A DNA stretch of 39,134 nt. Source: Betaproteobacteria bacterium. Its GTDB lineage: Bacteria > Pseudomonadota > Gammaproteobacteria > Burkholderiales > SG8-41. The stretch covers positions 1 through 39,134 of the forward strand of contig JAOTVX010000035.1 in assembly GCA_029863175.1 (NCBI GenBank), written 5' to 3'. Both the position numbers and the translations under genes were made by a program. The notes under the pieces are model-generated. The model was not told where the DNA came from and did no database searches. It saw nothing but the letters and a program-made list of their open reading frames with translations. How positions within the stretch are numbered: position 1 is the first letter of the stretch; every line of letters starts with the position of its first letter. Shown here one piece after another: positions 16,943 through 26,767 of the stretch.

Positions 16943-17977
16943 CTACTTGAGATCGAGCGCCTTCTTGACGCGGGCAATCACCGCGGGCGGAGTGTCGAAC
17001 ACCACCTTGACCGCGGCCTCGACCTCCTGCGCCGACGCGGGGATGACGTCCATCTTGCGCTGCTCGGCTTCCGCCAGGAAAGCCGGATCCTTCAGCACAT
17101 CGGCCATCGCCTTGCGCAGGGCGGCAACGCGCTCGGCCGGCACGCCGGGCGGCGCGACTAGGGTGCGCCCGATATTGGCCCGCGCCGACATGAACGCGAA
17201 TACGGCGCGCTCTTCATCGTTGCGCGCGAACTCGGTCAGCAACGGCACGTCAGGGAGCCGGAAATGCCGCTCGCTGCCGGTCTGGACGAGAAACCGGATC
17301 AGGTTCTTCTGCAGCCAGTGCTGCTGGCGCACGAAGACCGAGAGTATGGGCCCCGCGTCGCCGGTGGTCTCGCCGCGCTCGAGCGCGAGATCCATCTCAC
17401 CGCCGCCCTTGTATCCGGTGATGACCTTGAACTTCGTGCCGAGCACGCTGTTGATGATCGTCGGGTCCTGGTAGGTCTCTGACCCGCGGCCCGAAGCGCC
17501 AATGATGACTTCGTGCGTGCGAACGTCCATCAGCGTCTTTGCCGCGACCGTGTGCCAGACGAAGATCCCGCTGTTCTGGCTGGCGGTGCGGCCGAGGTAG
17601 AAGTACTTCGTCACGTCGAACTTGACGCCCGGGGAGCCCAGCACCTGCGCCTGCGGGTGTGACGACTGCGGGTGGAGCAGCACGGTCCCGTCCTTGGGCG
17701 CGACGGTGTAGAAATAGTTGGCCGCCTTGATGCCCCCGCCGCCCGGCATGAACTGCGCGATGACGTTGGGCTTGCCCGGGATATGGCGTCCGAGGTGCGC
17801 GGCGAGGGTACGGCCATAGAGGGCGTTGGTGCCGCCCGAGCCCGAGCCCACGATCAACGTGACGTCCTTGCCCTTGTAGAAGTCCGCGACCGAGTCGCCG
17901 CGCGCCGGGGGTGCTAACGCGAGCACCGCGGCCATTCCCGCAACCGATAACACTAATCCTGCGCTGGATCGTTTCAT
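16943..17977 (-). CDS. TctC/Bug-family periplasmic substrate-binding protein
   Basis: A 344-residue secreted receptor. The chosen ATG (MKRSSAGLVLSVAG) is preceded by GAGGAGA and begins a clear signal peptide ending near PPARGDS; ten more codons in frame upstream are probably untranslated. The mature part has the Bug pattern: DVTLIVGSGSGGTNALYGRTLAAHL, a conserved GKPNVIAQFMPGGGG loop (the usual NRPGAGG position), KDGTVLLH and a mid-protein GYKGGGEMDLALERGE. It would capture a carboxylate in the periplasm and hand it to the TctA-TctB permease encoded next. It differs from the classic family in having SGSGGTN where most have PGG, so it belongs to a more distant subgroup. A palindrome lies about 130 bases upstream. 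Confidence 0.87.
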   Translation of the reverse strand: MKRSSAGLVLSVAGMAAVLALAPPARGDSVADFYKGKDVTLIVGSGSGGTNALYGRTLAAHLGRHIPGKPNVIAQFMPGGGGIKAANYFYTVAPKDGTVLLHPQSSHPQAQVLGSPGVKFDVTKYFYLGRTASQNSGIFVWHTVAAKTLMDVRTHEVIIGASGRGSETYQDPTIINSVLGTKFKVITGYKGGGEMDLALERGETTGDAGPILSVFVRQQHWLQKNLIRFLVQTGSERHFRLPDVPLLTEFARNDEERAVFAFMSARANIGRTLVAPPGVPAERVAALRKAMADVLKDPAFLAEAEQRKMDVIPASAQEVEAAVKVVFDTPPAVIARVKKALDLK

Positions 17978-18105
17978 CACGTTCTCTCCTCTCGAAACCG
18001 GACGCAACCGCAGTCAGGGACGGTCGTGCATGGGCACTCTGGGATGAATCGGGCGAATTGGCGAAACAGCCCAACCCTTGTCATGCCGGTGCCCGGTGGA
18101 ATTGT

Positions 18106-18140
18106 GGCGCGATGGCCTGACTGTTTTTGTTCATCGCGCC
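18106..18140. promoter_or_regulatory. Palindrome upstream of tctC
   Basis: GGCGCGATG (18106-18114) and CATCGCGCC (18132-18140) are perfect 9-base inverted arms separated by 17 bases that include a run of five T. It lies 129 bases upstream of the tctC start in the 349-base gap between tctC and nadC, both transcribed leftward. It could be an operator or an attenuator-like hairpin; the sequence does not decide. Nothing else gene-like is seen in 17978-18276. Confidence 0.4.
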
Positions 18141-18276
18141 GGGTGATATTACTCCGAACGACCAGCAGGGGACAGACTGTGGTGTGCCCGGCATGCGCGG
18201 CGGGTCTCGATACTCCGAAGAGGGGTGCGCTGAGGAAAAAGAAAAGCCTATTGGTTTTAATCTTATTTTCTTCCTG

Positions 18277-18329
18277 TTTCTCTCGGCGTCTTGGCGGTTC
18301 AATATTGATTTGCCTTTCTCGGCGGTTTA
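18277..18329 (-). repeat. Degenerate repeat at the nadC stop codon
   Basis: On the minus strand ACCGCCGAGAAA follows immediately after the start of the nadC stop codon. A second, longer copy about 20 bases further on reads ACCGCCAAGACGCCGAGAG. The TAA stop (18329-18327) is formed within the first copy. Phasing is less regular than in the other arrays. Confidence 0.5.
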
Positions 18330-19160
18330 GGTTTCAAACCGCATCGAGAAGTCGACGGCCTCGATGTCCTTCGTCAGGCTGCCGATTGAGATACGATCGA
18401 CGCCGGTCTCCGCGATCGCGCGCAACGTTTCAATGGTGATCCCGCCTGACGCCTCGAGTTCCGCGCGCCCGGATGCGAGCCTTACCGCTTCGCGCATCTT
18501 CGGCGCATCCATATTGTCGAGGAGGATCATCTTGGCGCCGCCGTCGAGGGCGTCCCTTAGTTGGTCCAACGTCTCGACCTCGACCTGAATCCAGACTCCC
18601 GGCCCCGCGGCTGTCTGTGCTGCGGCCAACACCGGGCGGACTCCACCGGCTGCCGCGATGTGATTTTCCTTCAGCAGTATGGCGTCGTAGAGTCCCATGC
18701 GGTGGTTGACACCGCCGCCCACACGCACGGCGTATTTTTCGGCCGCGCGCAGCCCCGGCAATGTCTTGCGGGTGTCGACGATCTTCGCGCGCGTCCCGGC
18801 AACAGCCGCCACGTATCGGCTCGTATTCGTGGCAACGGCCGAGAGTGTCTGCAGGAAGTTGAGTGCCGTGCGCTCGCCGGTGAGCAAAGCCCGCGCCTTT
18901 CCACTCAACTCGCACACCGTCTGCCCGCGCGATATCCGCGCGCCTTCGGCAACCTGCCAGCCAAATTTCGCTGCCGGATCGAGCTTGCTAAAGCACGCGT
19001 CGAACCAGGCCTGGCCGCACAGCACGGCATCTTGACGCGCCACCAGTCGCGCGCGCGCTTTGGCCGATTCAGGCGTAAGCGCGGCTGTCACGTCGCCGCT
19101 GCCCACATCCTCGGCCAGAGCGGCTGCAACGTTGCGCTCGATTTCGTGTGTCAAATCCAT
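18327..19160 (-). CDS. nadC: Nicotinate-nucleotide pyrophosphorylase (quinolinate phosphoribosyltransferase)
   Basis: A 277-residue cytoplasmic enzyme that converts quinolinate and PRPP to nicotinate mononucleotide, CO2 and diphosphate in NAD synthesis. Recognised by AEDVGSGDVTAAL at the N-terminus, GERTALNFLQTLSAVAT, the active-site DTRKTLPGLRAAEKYAVRVGGG, NHRMGLYDAILLKENHI, and the C-terminal EASGGITIETLRAIAETGVDRIS with the phosphate-binding GG. The substrate-binding basic residues in RKT and HR are present. Length is typical. No nadA or nadB is nearby. Divergent from the broken glutamate-synthase-like gene starting at 19211, with a 50-base shared upstream region. Its stop codon lies in a degenerate repeat. 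Confidence 0.95.
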   Translation of the reverse strand: MDLTHEIERNVAAALAEDVGSGDVTAALTPESAKARARLVARQDAVLCGQAWFDACFSKLDPAAKFGWQVAEGARISRGQTVCELSGKARALLTGERTALNFLQTLSAVATNTSRYVAAVAGTRAKIVDTRKTLPGLRAAEKYAVRVGGGVNHRMGLYDAILLKENHIAAAGGVRPVLAAAQTAAGPGVWIQVEVETLDQLRDALDGGAKMILLDNMDAPKMREAVRLASGRAELEASGGITIETLRAIAETGVDRISIGSLTKDIEAVDFSMRFET

Positions 19161-19210
19161 CGGAATCCTCTATATTGGCCTCACGATTCTAGCAAAGCGC
19201 AAGGAGCAGC

Positions 19211-19916
19211 ATGGGTGAAATGATGAGCGTCCTGTCCTACGGCGTCGGTACGATCCTCGGTTTTGCCTAACGGCTTGCGAAGTCCGAGGGCAGCATCATT
19301 GGCTTCGGGTCGAACAACGATCTGCGCGAGCCGGGCACGATCATCTTCGTCAACCATCCCTTTCCGGTGCCGGAGCGAGACCGGCTGCGACCTCGTCATG
19401 CAGATTGGCACTGCCAAGTATGGGGTTAGGAATATCTATGGGAGTTTTTCGCCTGAGAAGGCACAGGAGCTGTCGCCGCTCGTGAAGACGGCCATCGGGG
19501 GCCGGGAGTTCATCAACGAGTTGTGCGATAACGTGTTGCGCCGGGGCAAGGAATATGCGCCGGATTTTCTCGCCATCGATGGCAGCGAGGGCGGCAGCGG
19601 TGCGGCGCCGCAAACACTGGTGGATCACATGGCGCTGCCTATTGCGGAAGCGCTGCCGCGCGTGGTCGATTCGCTCCTGCAGTCCGACCTGAAGGCGCGA
19701 ATTCGCGTGGTCGCGGCCGGCAAGCTCGTCACCTCCGCGCGCGCGGCGTGGGCCTTGTGCGTGGGTGCGGATTTCGTCAACACCGCGCGCGAGCACGTTC
19801 GCATCGTCCAGACCGCCAATCAGGGCATCGCGCTCAACGTGCTCTATCCCTATCCGACGGCGGGCTCACGCGCGGCCGCGAAGCAGGCGAGCAGCGCGAC
19901 GGGTATGGCGGCCTAG
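19211..19916 (+). pseudogene. Broken FMN-binding glutamate-synthase-like gene
   Basis: Translation could begin at ATG 19211 (AGGAG just upstream) but meets TAA at 19268-19270 after MGEMMSVLSYGVGTILGFA. The same frame then encodes GSIIGFGSNNDLREPGTIIF and VNHPFPVPERD, a segment typical of GltB-like FMN proteins. A frame change and a deletion follow, and from about 19390 another frame reads LVMQIGTAKYGVRN, then YAPDFLAIDGSEGGSGAAP and ADFVNTARE. A complete relative has several hundred residues, and at least two internal blocks are missing: the SFGALS/NTGEGG region and the KLSQGAKPG region. The expected C-terminal Cys-rich motif (CIQA, CPTGI) is also absent. The last 170 codons remain open and GC-rich, so decay may be recent. 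Ends at TAG 19914-19916. Confidence 0.78.
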
Positions 19917-19971
19917 GCTGCGCGCCTCTCTCCAGCGCGTGTGGCCGGGTACGCGCGCCGACCACCACTCG

Positions 19972-20613
19972 CTACTTGAGCGGGGAAAACGCAGCGGGCA
20001 TCAGGATCTTGTTTTCCTGCGAGACCAGGGTGTAGCCGCGCCCGCCCTGTTTTTCGGCCACGTCGGAGGGCGGCCAGACCCCTTCGGCCCGGATCTTGTG
20101 GCGGATCTCCCAGCGCTGATCGAGCGACTTGTAAGGCCAAATGTGGACAAACTTGTTCAACCCGCCGACATCCGAATACCAGGCGGCCGTGAGGGGGCTG
20201 TACTTCTGGCGTGCCTGGATCGCATTGGCCCAGTTCTTCATGATGACCGGCAGCTCGCCCGGCGCGTAGGTGTAGGTGCGCATCTCGAAGAACGGCCCGA
20301 CATTGGCGGGCTTCAACTCGGGCGAGATGTCGAAGGGAATGAAGATGTCCGAGCGCATGTTCACGAGGAATTCGCCGAGGTTGGGCGGCCAGGCCTTGTC
20401 CTTCACGGCCGCGGTGCGAATGCGGGTGCGCTCTTCCATGTCCTTGTAGGGCCAGATGTGGACGATCTGATTGAGCGGGCCGATCTCGGTGTGCCAGAAC
20501 GCGGCTAGCTCGGAGTATTGCCGGCGCTTTGCTTCGTAGAGCTCGCCGAAACGCTTCTCGACCTCGGGAATGGCGCGCGGCTTGAGATCATAGGTCCTCA
20601 CTTCATAAATCAT
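19972..20613 (-). CDS. NIPSNAP family protein
   Basis: A 213-residue protein made of two NIPSNAP-type alpha-beta barrels. First copy: MIYEVRTYDLKPRAIPEVEK, AFWHTEIGPLNQIVHIWPYK. Second copy from about residue 109: FFEMRTYTYAPGELPVIMKN, AAWYSDVGGLNKFVHIWPYK. NIPSNAP domains occur as homodimers or internal duplicates; molecular role in bacteria is unclear, often near catabolic genes. No signal peptide, so probably cytoplasmic. An open frame continues far upstream through cydB, but that is a shadow; the ATG at 20613 begins the domain and has AAAGGA upstream. Ends SPLK at 19972. It is in the same direction as cydAB with a 191-base gap, so it may or may not share their transcript. Confidence 0.9.
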   Translation of the reverse strand: MIYEVRTYDLKPRAIPEVEKRFGELYEAKRRQYSELAAFWHTEIGPLNQIVHIWPYKDMEERTRIRTAAVKDKAWPPNLGEFLVNMRSDIFIPFDISPELKPANVGPFFEMRTYTYAPGELPVIMKNWANAIQARQKYSPLTAAWYSDVGGLNKFVHIWPYKSLDQRWEIRHKIRAEGVWPPSDVAEKQGGRGYTLVSQENKILMPAAFSPLK

Positions 20614-20804
20614 GGATCGTCCTTTCTTGTGTCGGGTAAGCCGCGTGAATGGCCGCACCCGCCAGCATGATCGAAGCCCGCGCGGGCAGGCCGCATAGTA
20701 TACCGTTTGCCCGGCTGCATCACGGGGGTGCCGCGGAATGCCGCGCGAGGGCCGATGCCGCAAATATTGCGCGAGCGAGCCGATCATGGGACGGCCCGTT
20801 ACGT

Positions 20805-21800
20805 CTAGTGTTCGTAGAGCTTCGCGGGCGCCTTGCCGCGAAATACGCGGTAGGCGTAGATTGTATAGCCGATGATGAACGGGAGTACCACGAGCGCGCC
20901 GGCCAGCACGACTTTGAGAGAGGACGGATGCGCGGCGGCCTCCCAGATCGTCATGCGGTCCATGACGACGTACGGGAAGAGGCTGTAGGCGAGCCCGGCG
21001 AACGCAAGGAGGTAAAGCGCCGCCGCGCCGGCAAACGGCGCCCAGTGCGGCATCGCGGTTCCTTTTCTGACGCGGCTGGCGGCGTGCCATACCCAGAGCC
21101 AGGCCGCCCCGCTTGCCAGCGGCAGCAGCATGAGCCCCAGCGTGCGCGGAAAGTCGAACCATTTGTGATACACAGTCTCGCTCATGACCGGAGTGGCGAG
21201 GCTTACGAAGCCGACGCCGAGCGCGACCCAGAACAGCCCCCAATGCGTCCACGCAACCGCTTTTCTCTGCAGCGTGCCGTCCGTTCGCCAGATTAGCCAC
21301 GTCGCGCCAAGGAGCACATAGCCGCCGCACACGCCTGCCGCCACGACGAGCCCGAACAGAAAAAAGCCGAACCCGGGCTCGAAGCCGGTGATGTAGGCCG
21401 CCAGCATGAGTCCCTGCGCAACCGAGGCAAGAGAAGAGCCAAACCAGAACAACCAGTTCCACATCCCGCGATTCCAGCCTTCGGCCTTCACCCGGAACTC
21501 GAATGAAACGCCCCGGAGCATGAGCCCGATCAGCATCGCAAGGACGGGGAGGTAAAGCGCGGCCATCACGATCCCGTGCGCGGCGGGGAAGGCCACGAGC
21601 AGCAGACCGACGCCCAGCACGAGCCACGTCTGGTTCGCGTCCCAGAACGGCCCGATCGAGGACACCATCCGCTCCTGCTCGTCGGCTGTCGCGGCCGGCA
21701 TGAGCATGGCCACGCCGAGGTCGTAGCCGTCCAGTATGACGTAGGCGAGGATCGCGGCGCCCATGAGGACTGCGAAAATGACGGGCAAGTCGAGGCTCAT
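20805..21800 (-). CDS. cydB: Cytochrome bd-type quinol oxidase subunit II
   Basis: A 331-residue membrane protein with eight or nine helices. Family marks are the N-terminal YVILDGYDLGVAMLMP, SIGPFWDANQTWLVLGVGLLL, FEFRVKA and the C-terminal VLPFIIGYTIYAYRVFRGK. CydB pairs with CydA in the quinol-oxidising, oxygen-reducing terminal oxidase of the inner membrane. It is about 50 residues shorter than E. coli CydB, as in cyanide-insensitive (CIO) types. Its ATG overlaps the cydA stop by four bases (ATGA on the minus strand), indicating coupled translation. No cydX-like small gene is seen directly after it; the 190 bases to the NIPSNAP start hold no good candidate. Confidence 0.93.
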   Translation of the reverse strand: MSLDLPVIFAVLMGAAILAYVILDGYDLGVAMLMPAATADEQERMVSSIGPFWDANQTWLVLGVGLLLVAFPAAHGIVMAALYLPVLAMLIGLMLRGVSFEFRVKAEGWNRGMWNWLFWFGSSLASVAQGLMLAAYITGFEPGFGFFLFGLVVAAGVCGGYVLLGATWLIWRTDGTLQRKAVAWTHWGLFWVALGVGFVSLATPVMSETVYHKWFDFPRTLGLMLLPLASGAAWLWVWHAASRVRKGTAMPHWAPFAGAAALYLLAFAGLAYSLFPYVVMDRMTIWEAAAHPSSLKVVLAGALVVLPFIIGYTIYAYRVFRGKAPAKLYEH

Positions 21801-23146
21801 ACTGCCGCCCCCTCCGGAAGAGGACCGCTGCCGGAAAGCTCGCCCCCCGCGCCTTTGCCGGCGATATGAGTGAGCACGACCATGTAGGTGATGAGCATCA
21901 GGCCGTAGGTGATGACGTAGCTCGTCAGACTCGCGCCGAGCTGCGCCCCGGTGGCCGGACCCGCGGTCTCGGCGGTCCTGAGAATCCCGGTGACGAGCCA
22001 CGGCTGCCGGCCGCTCTCGGTAACAAACCAGCCCGCCAGCGTGGCGATCCAACCGGCGAACGTGAAAGCGGCGAACGTCCATAGCAGCCACACGGGGAGA
22101 ACCGCCCGGTTTCTGGTCCGCCACACGCCGTACCATGACAGCGCGATCATCAGAAGGCCCATTCCCACCATCACCCGGAATGCGAAAAAAATCGGCGCGA
22201 CGGATGGTGCGTCGGGCGCAAACTCGTTGATGCCTTTCAACTCGCCGTCGAGTGAATGCCTGAGAATCAGGCTCGCGCCATTGGGAATCTCAATCGCAAA
22301 ATCGTTGCGCTGCTCCTGCGCGTTCGGGATCGCGAACAGTACGAGGGGCGCGCCTTTTTCCGTCTTCCAGAGCGCCTCTATCGCGGCGATTTTCGCCGGC
22401 TGGTGTTCGAGCGTATTGAGCCCATGCAGGTCGCCGATAAAAGCCTGTACCGGAGCGAACACCGCGGCGATAACGATTCCGGTGCGCAGCGTGCGCGCCG
22501 CCGTCGCGTCGCGAGGGGTCTTCAGCAGCCGCCACGCCGACAGCCCTGCGACGACAAACGCGGCCGTCAGCGCGGAGGCGAGAAGCGTGTGAAACAAGCG
22601 GTAGGGAAAGGACGGGTTGAATATGACCTGCCACCAGTCCGCAGCGACGAGCTGTCCGTCGGCCCATCCGTGTCCGACCGGCGTTTGCATCCAGGAGTTG
22701 AGCGCCAGGATCCAGAACGCCGAGAGTGAGGTTCCTGCGGCGACCAGTACAGTTGCGGTGAGATGCATCCATCCCGGGACGCGGTTCATGCCGAAGAGCA
22801 TGATGCCCAGAAACGTTGCCTCGAGGAAAAACGCCGTCAGCACCTCGAACGCGAGCAGGGGGCCCGCGACGTTGCCGACCTGGTTCATGAATCCAGGCCA
22901 GTTGGTGCCGAACTGGAATGACATCACGACACCCGATACCACGCCCATGGCAAACGTGAGCGCGAAAATCTTGGTCCAGAGCTTGTAGGTTTCCAGCCAC
23001 GCGGGTTCGCGGGTCAGCGCGTACGCAACACGGAAGTACACGAGGATCCACGCGAGTGCAATGGTGATACTCGGGAAGAGGATGTGGAACGCAATGTTCA
23101 GCCCGAATTGCGCACGCGCAAGCAGGAGGGCTTCCCCGGTTTCCAT
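21797..23146 (-). CDS. cydA: Cytochrome bd-type quinol oxidase subunit I, short Q-loop
   Basis: A 449-residue protein with nine predicted helices carrying the three haems. His21 in GLNIAFHILFPS matches the high-spin haem ligand; FHTLLASALTAAFVV holds the second conserved His; the Met ligand lies in FRVMVGMGLLM. FQFGTNWPGF, FFLEATFLGIMLFG and GWFVTESGRQPW are hallmark segments. The quinol-binding loop is clearly shorter than in E. coli CydA (522 residues), as in CIO-type oxidases. Such oxidases allow respiration at low oxygen or with cyanide or sulfide present. ATG 23146 (METGEALLLARAQF) is preferred over a TTG nine bases upstream because AGGA lies 9 bases before it. Divergent from clpB. Confidence 0.93.
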   Translation of the reverse strand: METGEALLLARAQFGLNIAFHILFPSITIALAWILVYFRVAYALTREPAWLETYKLWTKIFALTFAMGVVSGVVMSFQFGTNWPGFMNQVGNVAGPLLAFEVLTAFFLEATFLGIMLFGMNRVPGWMHLTATVLVAAGTSLSAFWILALNSWMQTPVGHGWADGQLVAADWWQVIFNPSFPYRLFHTLLASALTAAFVVAGLSAWRLLKTPRDATAARTLRTGIVIAAVFAPVQAFIGDLHGLNTLEHQPAKIAAIEALWKTEKGAPLVLFAIPNAQEQRNDFAIEIPNGASLILRHSLDGELKGINEFAPDAPSVAPIFFAFRVMVGMGLLMIALSWYGVWRTRNRAVLPVWLLWTFAAFTFAGWIATLAGWFVTESGRQPWLVTGILRTAETAGPATGAQLGASLTSYVITYGLMLITYMVVLTHIAGKGAGGELSGSGPLPEGAAV

Positions 23147-23265
23147 GGATAACAATCCTGGTTCCCTCTGGTGGGCCAGTGGATGATTCTACGCGAGGGC
23201 GCAGCCGGAATTCATTTCGCGCAGGTAAGTTGCTGGATTGAAGCATGATTTGCCTGGCGGAGCCT

Positions 23266-23293
23266 CTTGAAAACTCCCTGACCTGCCCAATAT
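23266..23293 (+). promoter_or_regulatory. Sigma-32 heat-shock promoter of clpB
   Basis: CTTGAAA (23266-23272), a 13-base spacer and CCCAATAT (23286-23293). This matches the RpoH consensus CTTGAAA-N(11-16)-CCCCATNT at all but one defined position and lies about 30 bases before the clpB start. Heat induction is the expected behaviour of clpB genes. Confidence 0.8.
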
Positions 23294-23323
23294 CATGAGA
23301 AGGCAACCCGCGACGGTAGCGAT

Positions 23324-25915
<2,592 letters not shown>

Positions 25916-26005
25916 GCGCAGCCGGGCGCCCGGCCAGTGAGGGCTTTATCGCGGCGCCGGGAGAAAATAGAATAAGGGGCGAGAACGCTTCCGGATAACA
26001 CTGTC

Positions 26006-26536
26006 ATGTCGATTCACCAGATCCAGGTGCGCTACGACGAGACGCAGGATCGCATTCTCCTGCGCCTCTCCACGACCGAGGGGAGCGAGTTCCGGTTCTG
26101 GCTGACACGCCGCTTCGTCCGGCGGTTGTGGGAGATGCTGGTTCGGATGCTGGAGTGGGACCAGGCGGTGCAGCAGCAGCACGATGCTCAGACGCGCCGC
26201 ACGGTCCTCGACATCCAGCATGAAGGCTACGCGCAGCAAGCCAATTATTCCAAGAAGTTCGAGGAAACCCCGCGCACCATGCCCTTCGGCGAAGCACCGA
26301 TCGTGCTCGTCAAGGCGCGGGGGAAGCGTCGCGACACCGGGACGCAGGTGCTGAGCCTGCACCCGCAGGAAGGGCACGGCATCGATATGACACTCGACGC
26401 CAAGCTTCTGCACATCTTTTCCCGTCTTCTGCGCGAAGCGGTGGCGAAGGCCGACTGGGATATGAACCTTATGTTGCACGAGGGCGCCCAGCAACCCGAA
26501 ACCGTCCAGGCGGGCCCTCCGCCGAAACTCAATTGA
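26006..26536 (+). CDS. Conserved hypothetical protein
   Basis: A 176-residue soluble protein that I do not recognise by name. It begins MSIHQIQVRYDETQDRILLR and has SEFRFWLTRRFVRRLWEML, a basic-aromatic helix. A middle region is rich in Gln and His, and DTGTQVLSLHPQEGHGIDMT is followed by a helix KLLHIFSRLLREAVAKADW. The end is Pro/Gln-rich (ETVQAGPPPKLN). No signal peptide, membrane helix or catalytic motif is visible. Codon use is like that of neighbours and the start is well placed, so it is probably a real gene. It follows clpB by 90 bases on the same strand and could be cotranscribed. A 13-base repeat array begins 60 bases after its stop. Confidence 0.8.
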   Translation: MSIHQIQVRYDETQDRILLRLSTTEGSEFRFWLTRRFVRRLWEMLVRMLEWDQAVQQQHDAQTRRTVLDIQHEGYAQQANYSKKFEETPRTMPFGEAPIVLVKARGKRRDTGTQVLSLHPQEGHGIDMTLDAKLLHIFSRLLREAVAKADWDMNLMLHEGAQQPETVQAGPPPKLN

Positions 26537-26596
26537 TTGCGTGCCCTACGCGTTGCCGCTCGGGCGCGAGGCGAATGGACAACAATGGAGAAAGAT

Positions 26597-26697
26597 TGGT
26601 GATGAGAAATAGTGACGAGAAATGGTGATGGGTACTGGTGATGTACCGCACTTTTACGCTCTTCATCACCATTTTTCATCACCAGCACTCATCACTC
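26597..26697. repeat. Inverted 13-base repeat array
   Basis: Forward units from 26597: TGGTGATGAGAAA, TAGTGACGAGAAA, TGGTGATGGGTAC, and a partial TGGTGATG to 26643. After a 15-base spacer come three inverted units: CTCTTCATCACCA, TTTTTCATCACCA, GCACTCATCACTC (26659-26697). The unit core GTGATG is shared with heptamer arrays elsewhere in the window, but the period here is 13. It lies between convergent genes. The remaining 26698-26767 shows nothing notable. Confidence 0.8.
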
Positions 26698-26767
26698 CGT
26701 TCGTATCAGTGGCGTGTCGGCCTCCAGCGACGGCTTGCGGGCAGTCGAACGCCATTCCGGATAAAGG

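Noticed and set aside
15391..16950. 519-codon plus-strand frame opposite the TctA-TctB gene
   Set aside because: Translation is low-complexity and rich in Arg, Asp, Glu and Gln, typical of the reverse of a hydrophobic membrane protein; the opposite strand is clearly coding.
20614..21627. Upstream extension of the NIPSNAP frame through cydB
   Set aside because: The extension is an out-of-frame Arg-rich shadow of cydB; the family start is at 20613.
25921..25934. GC palindrome after clpB as a definite terminator
   Set aside because: GCCGGGCGCCCGGC has almost no loop and no U-tract; it is mentioned with clpB but not claimed as a feature.
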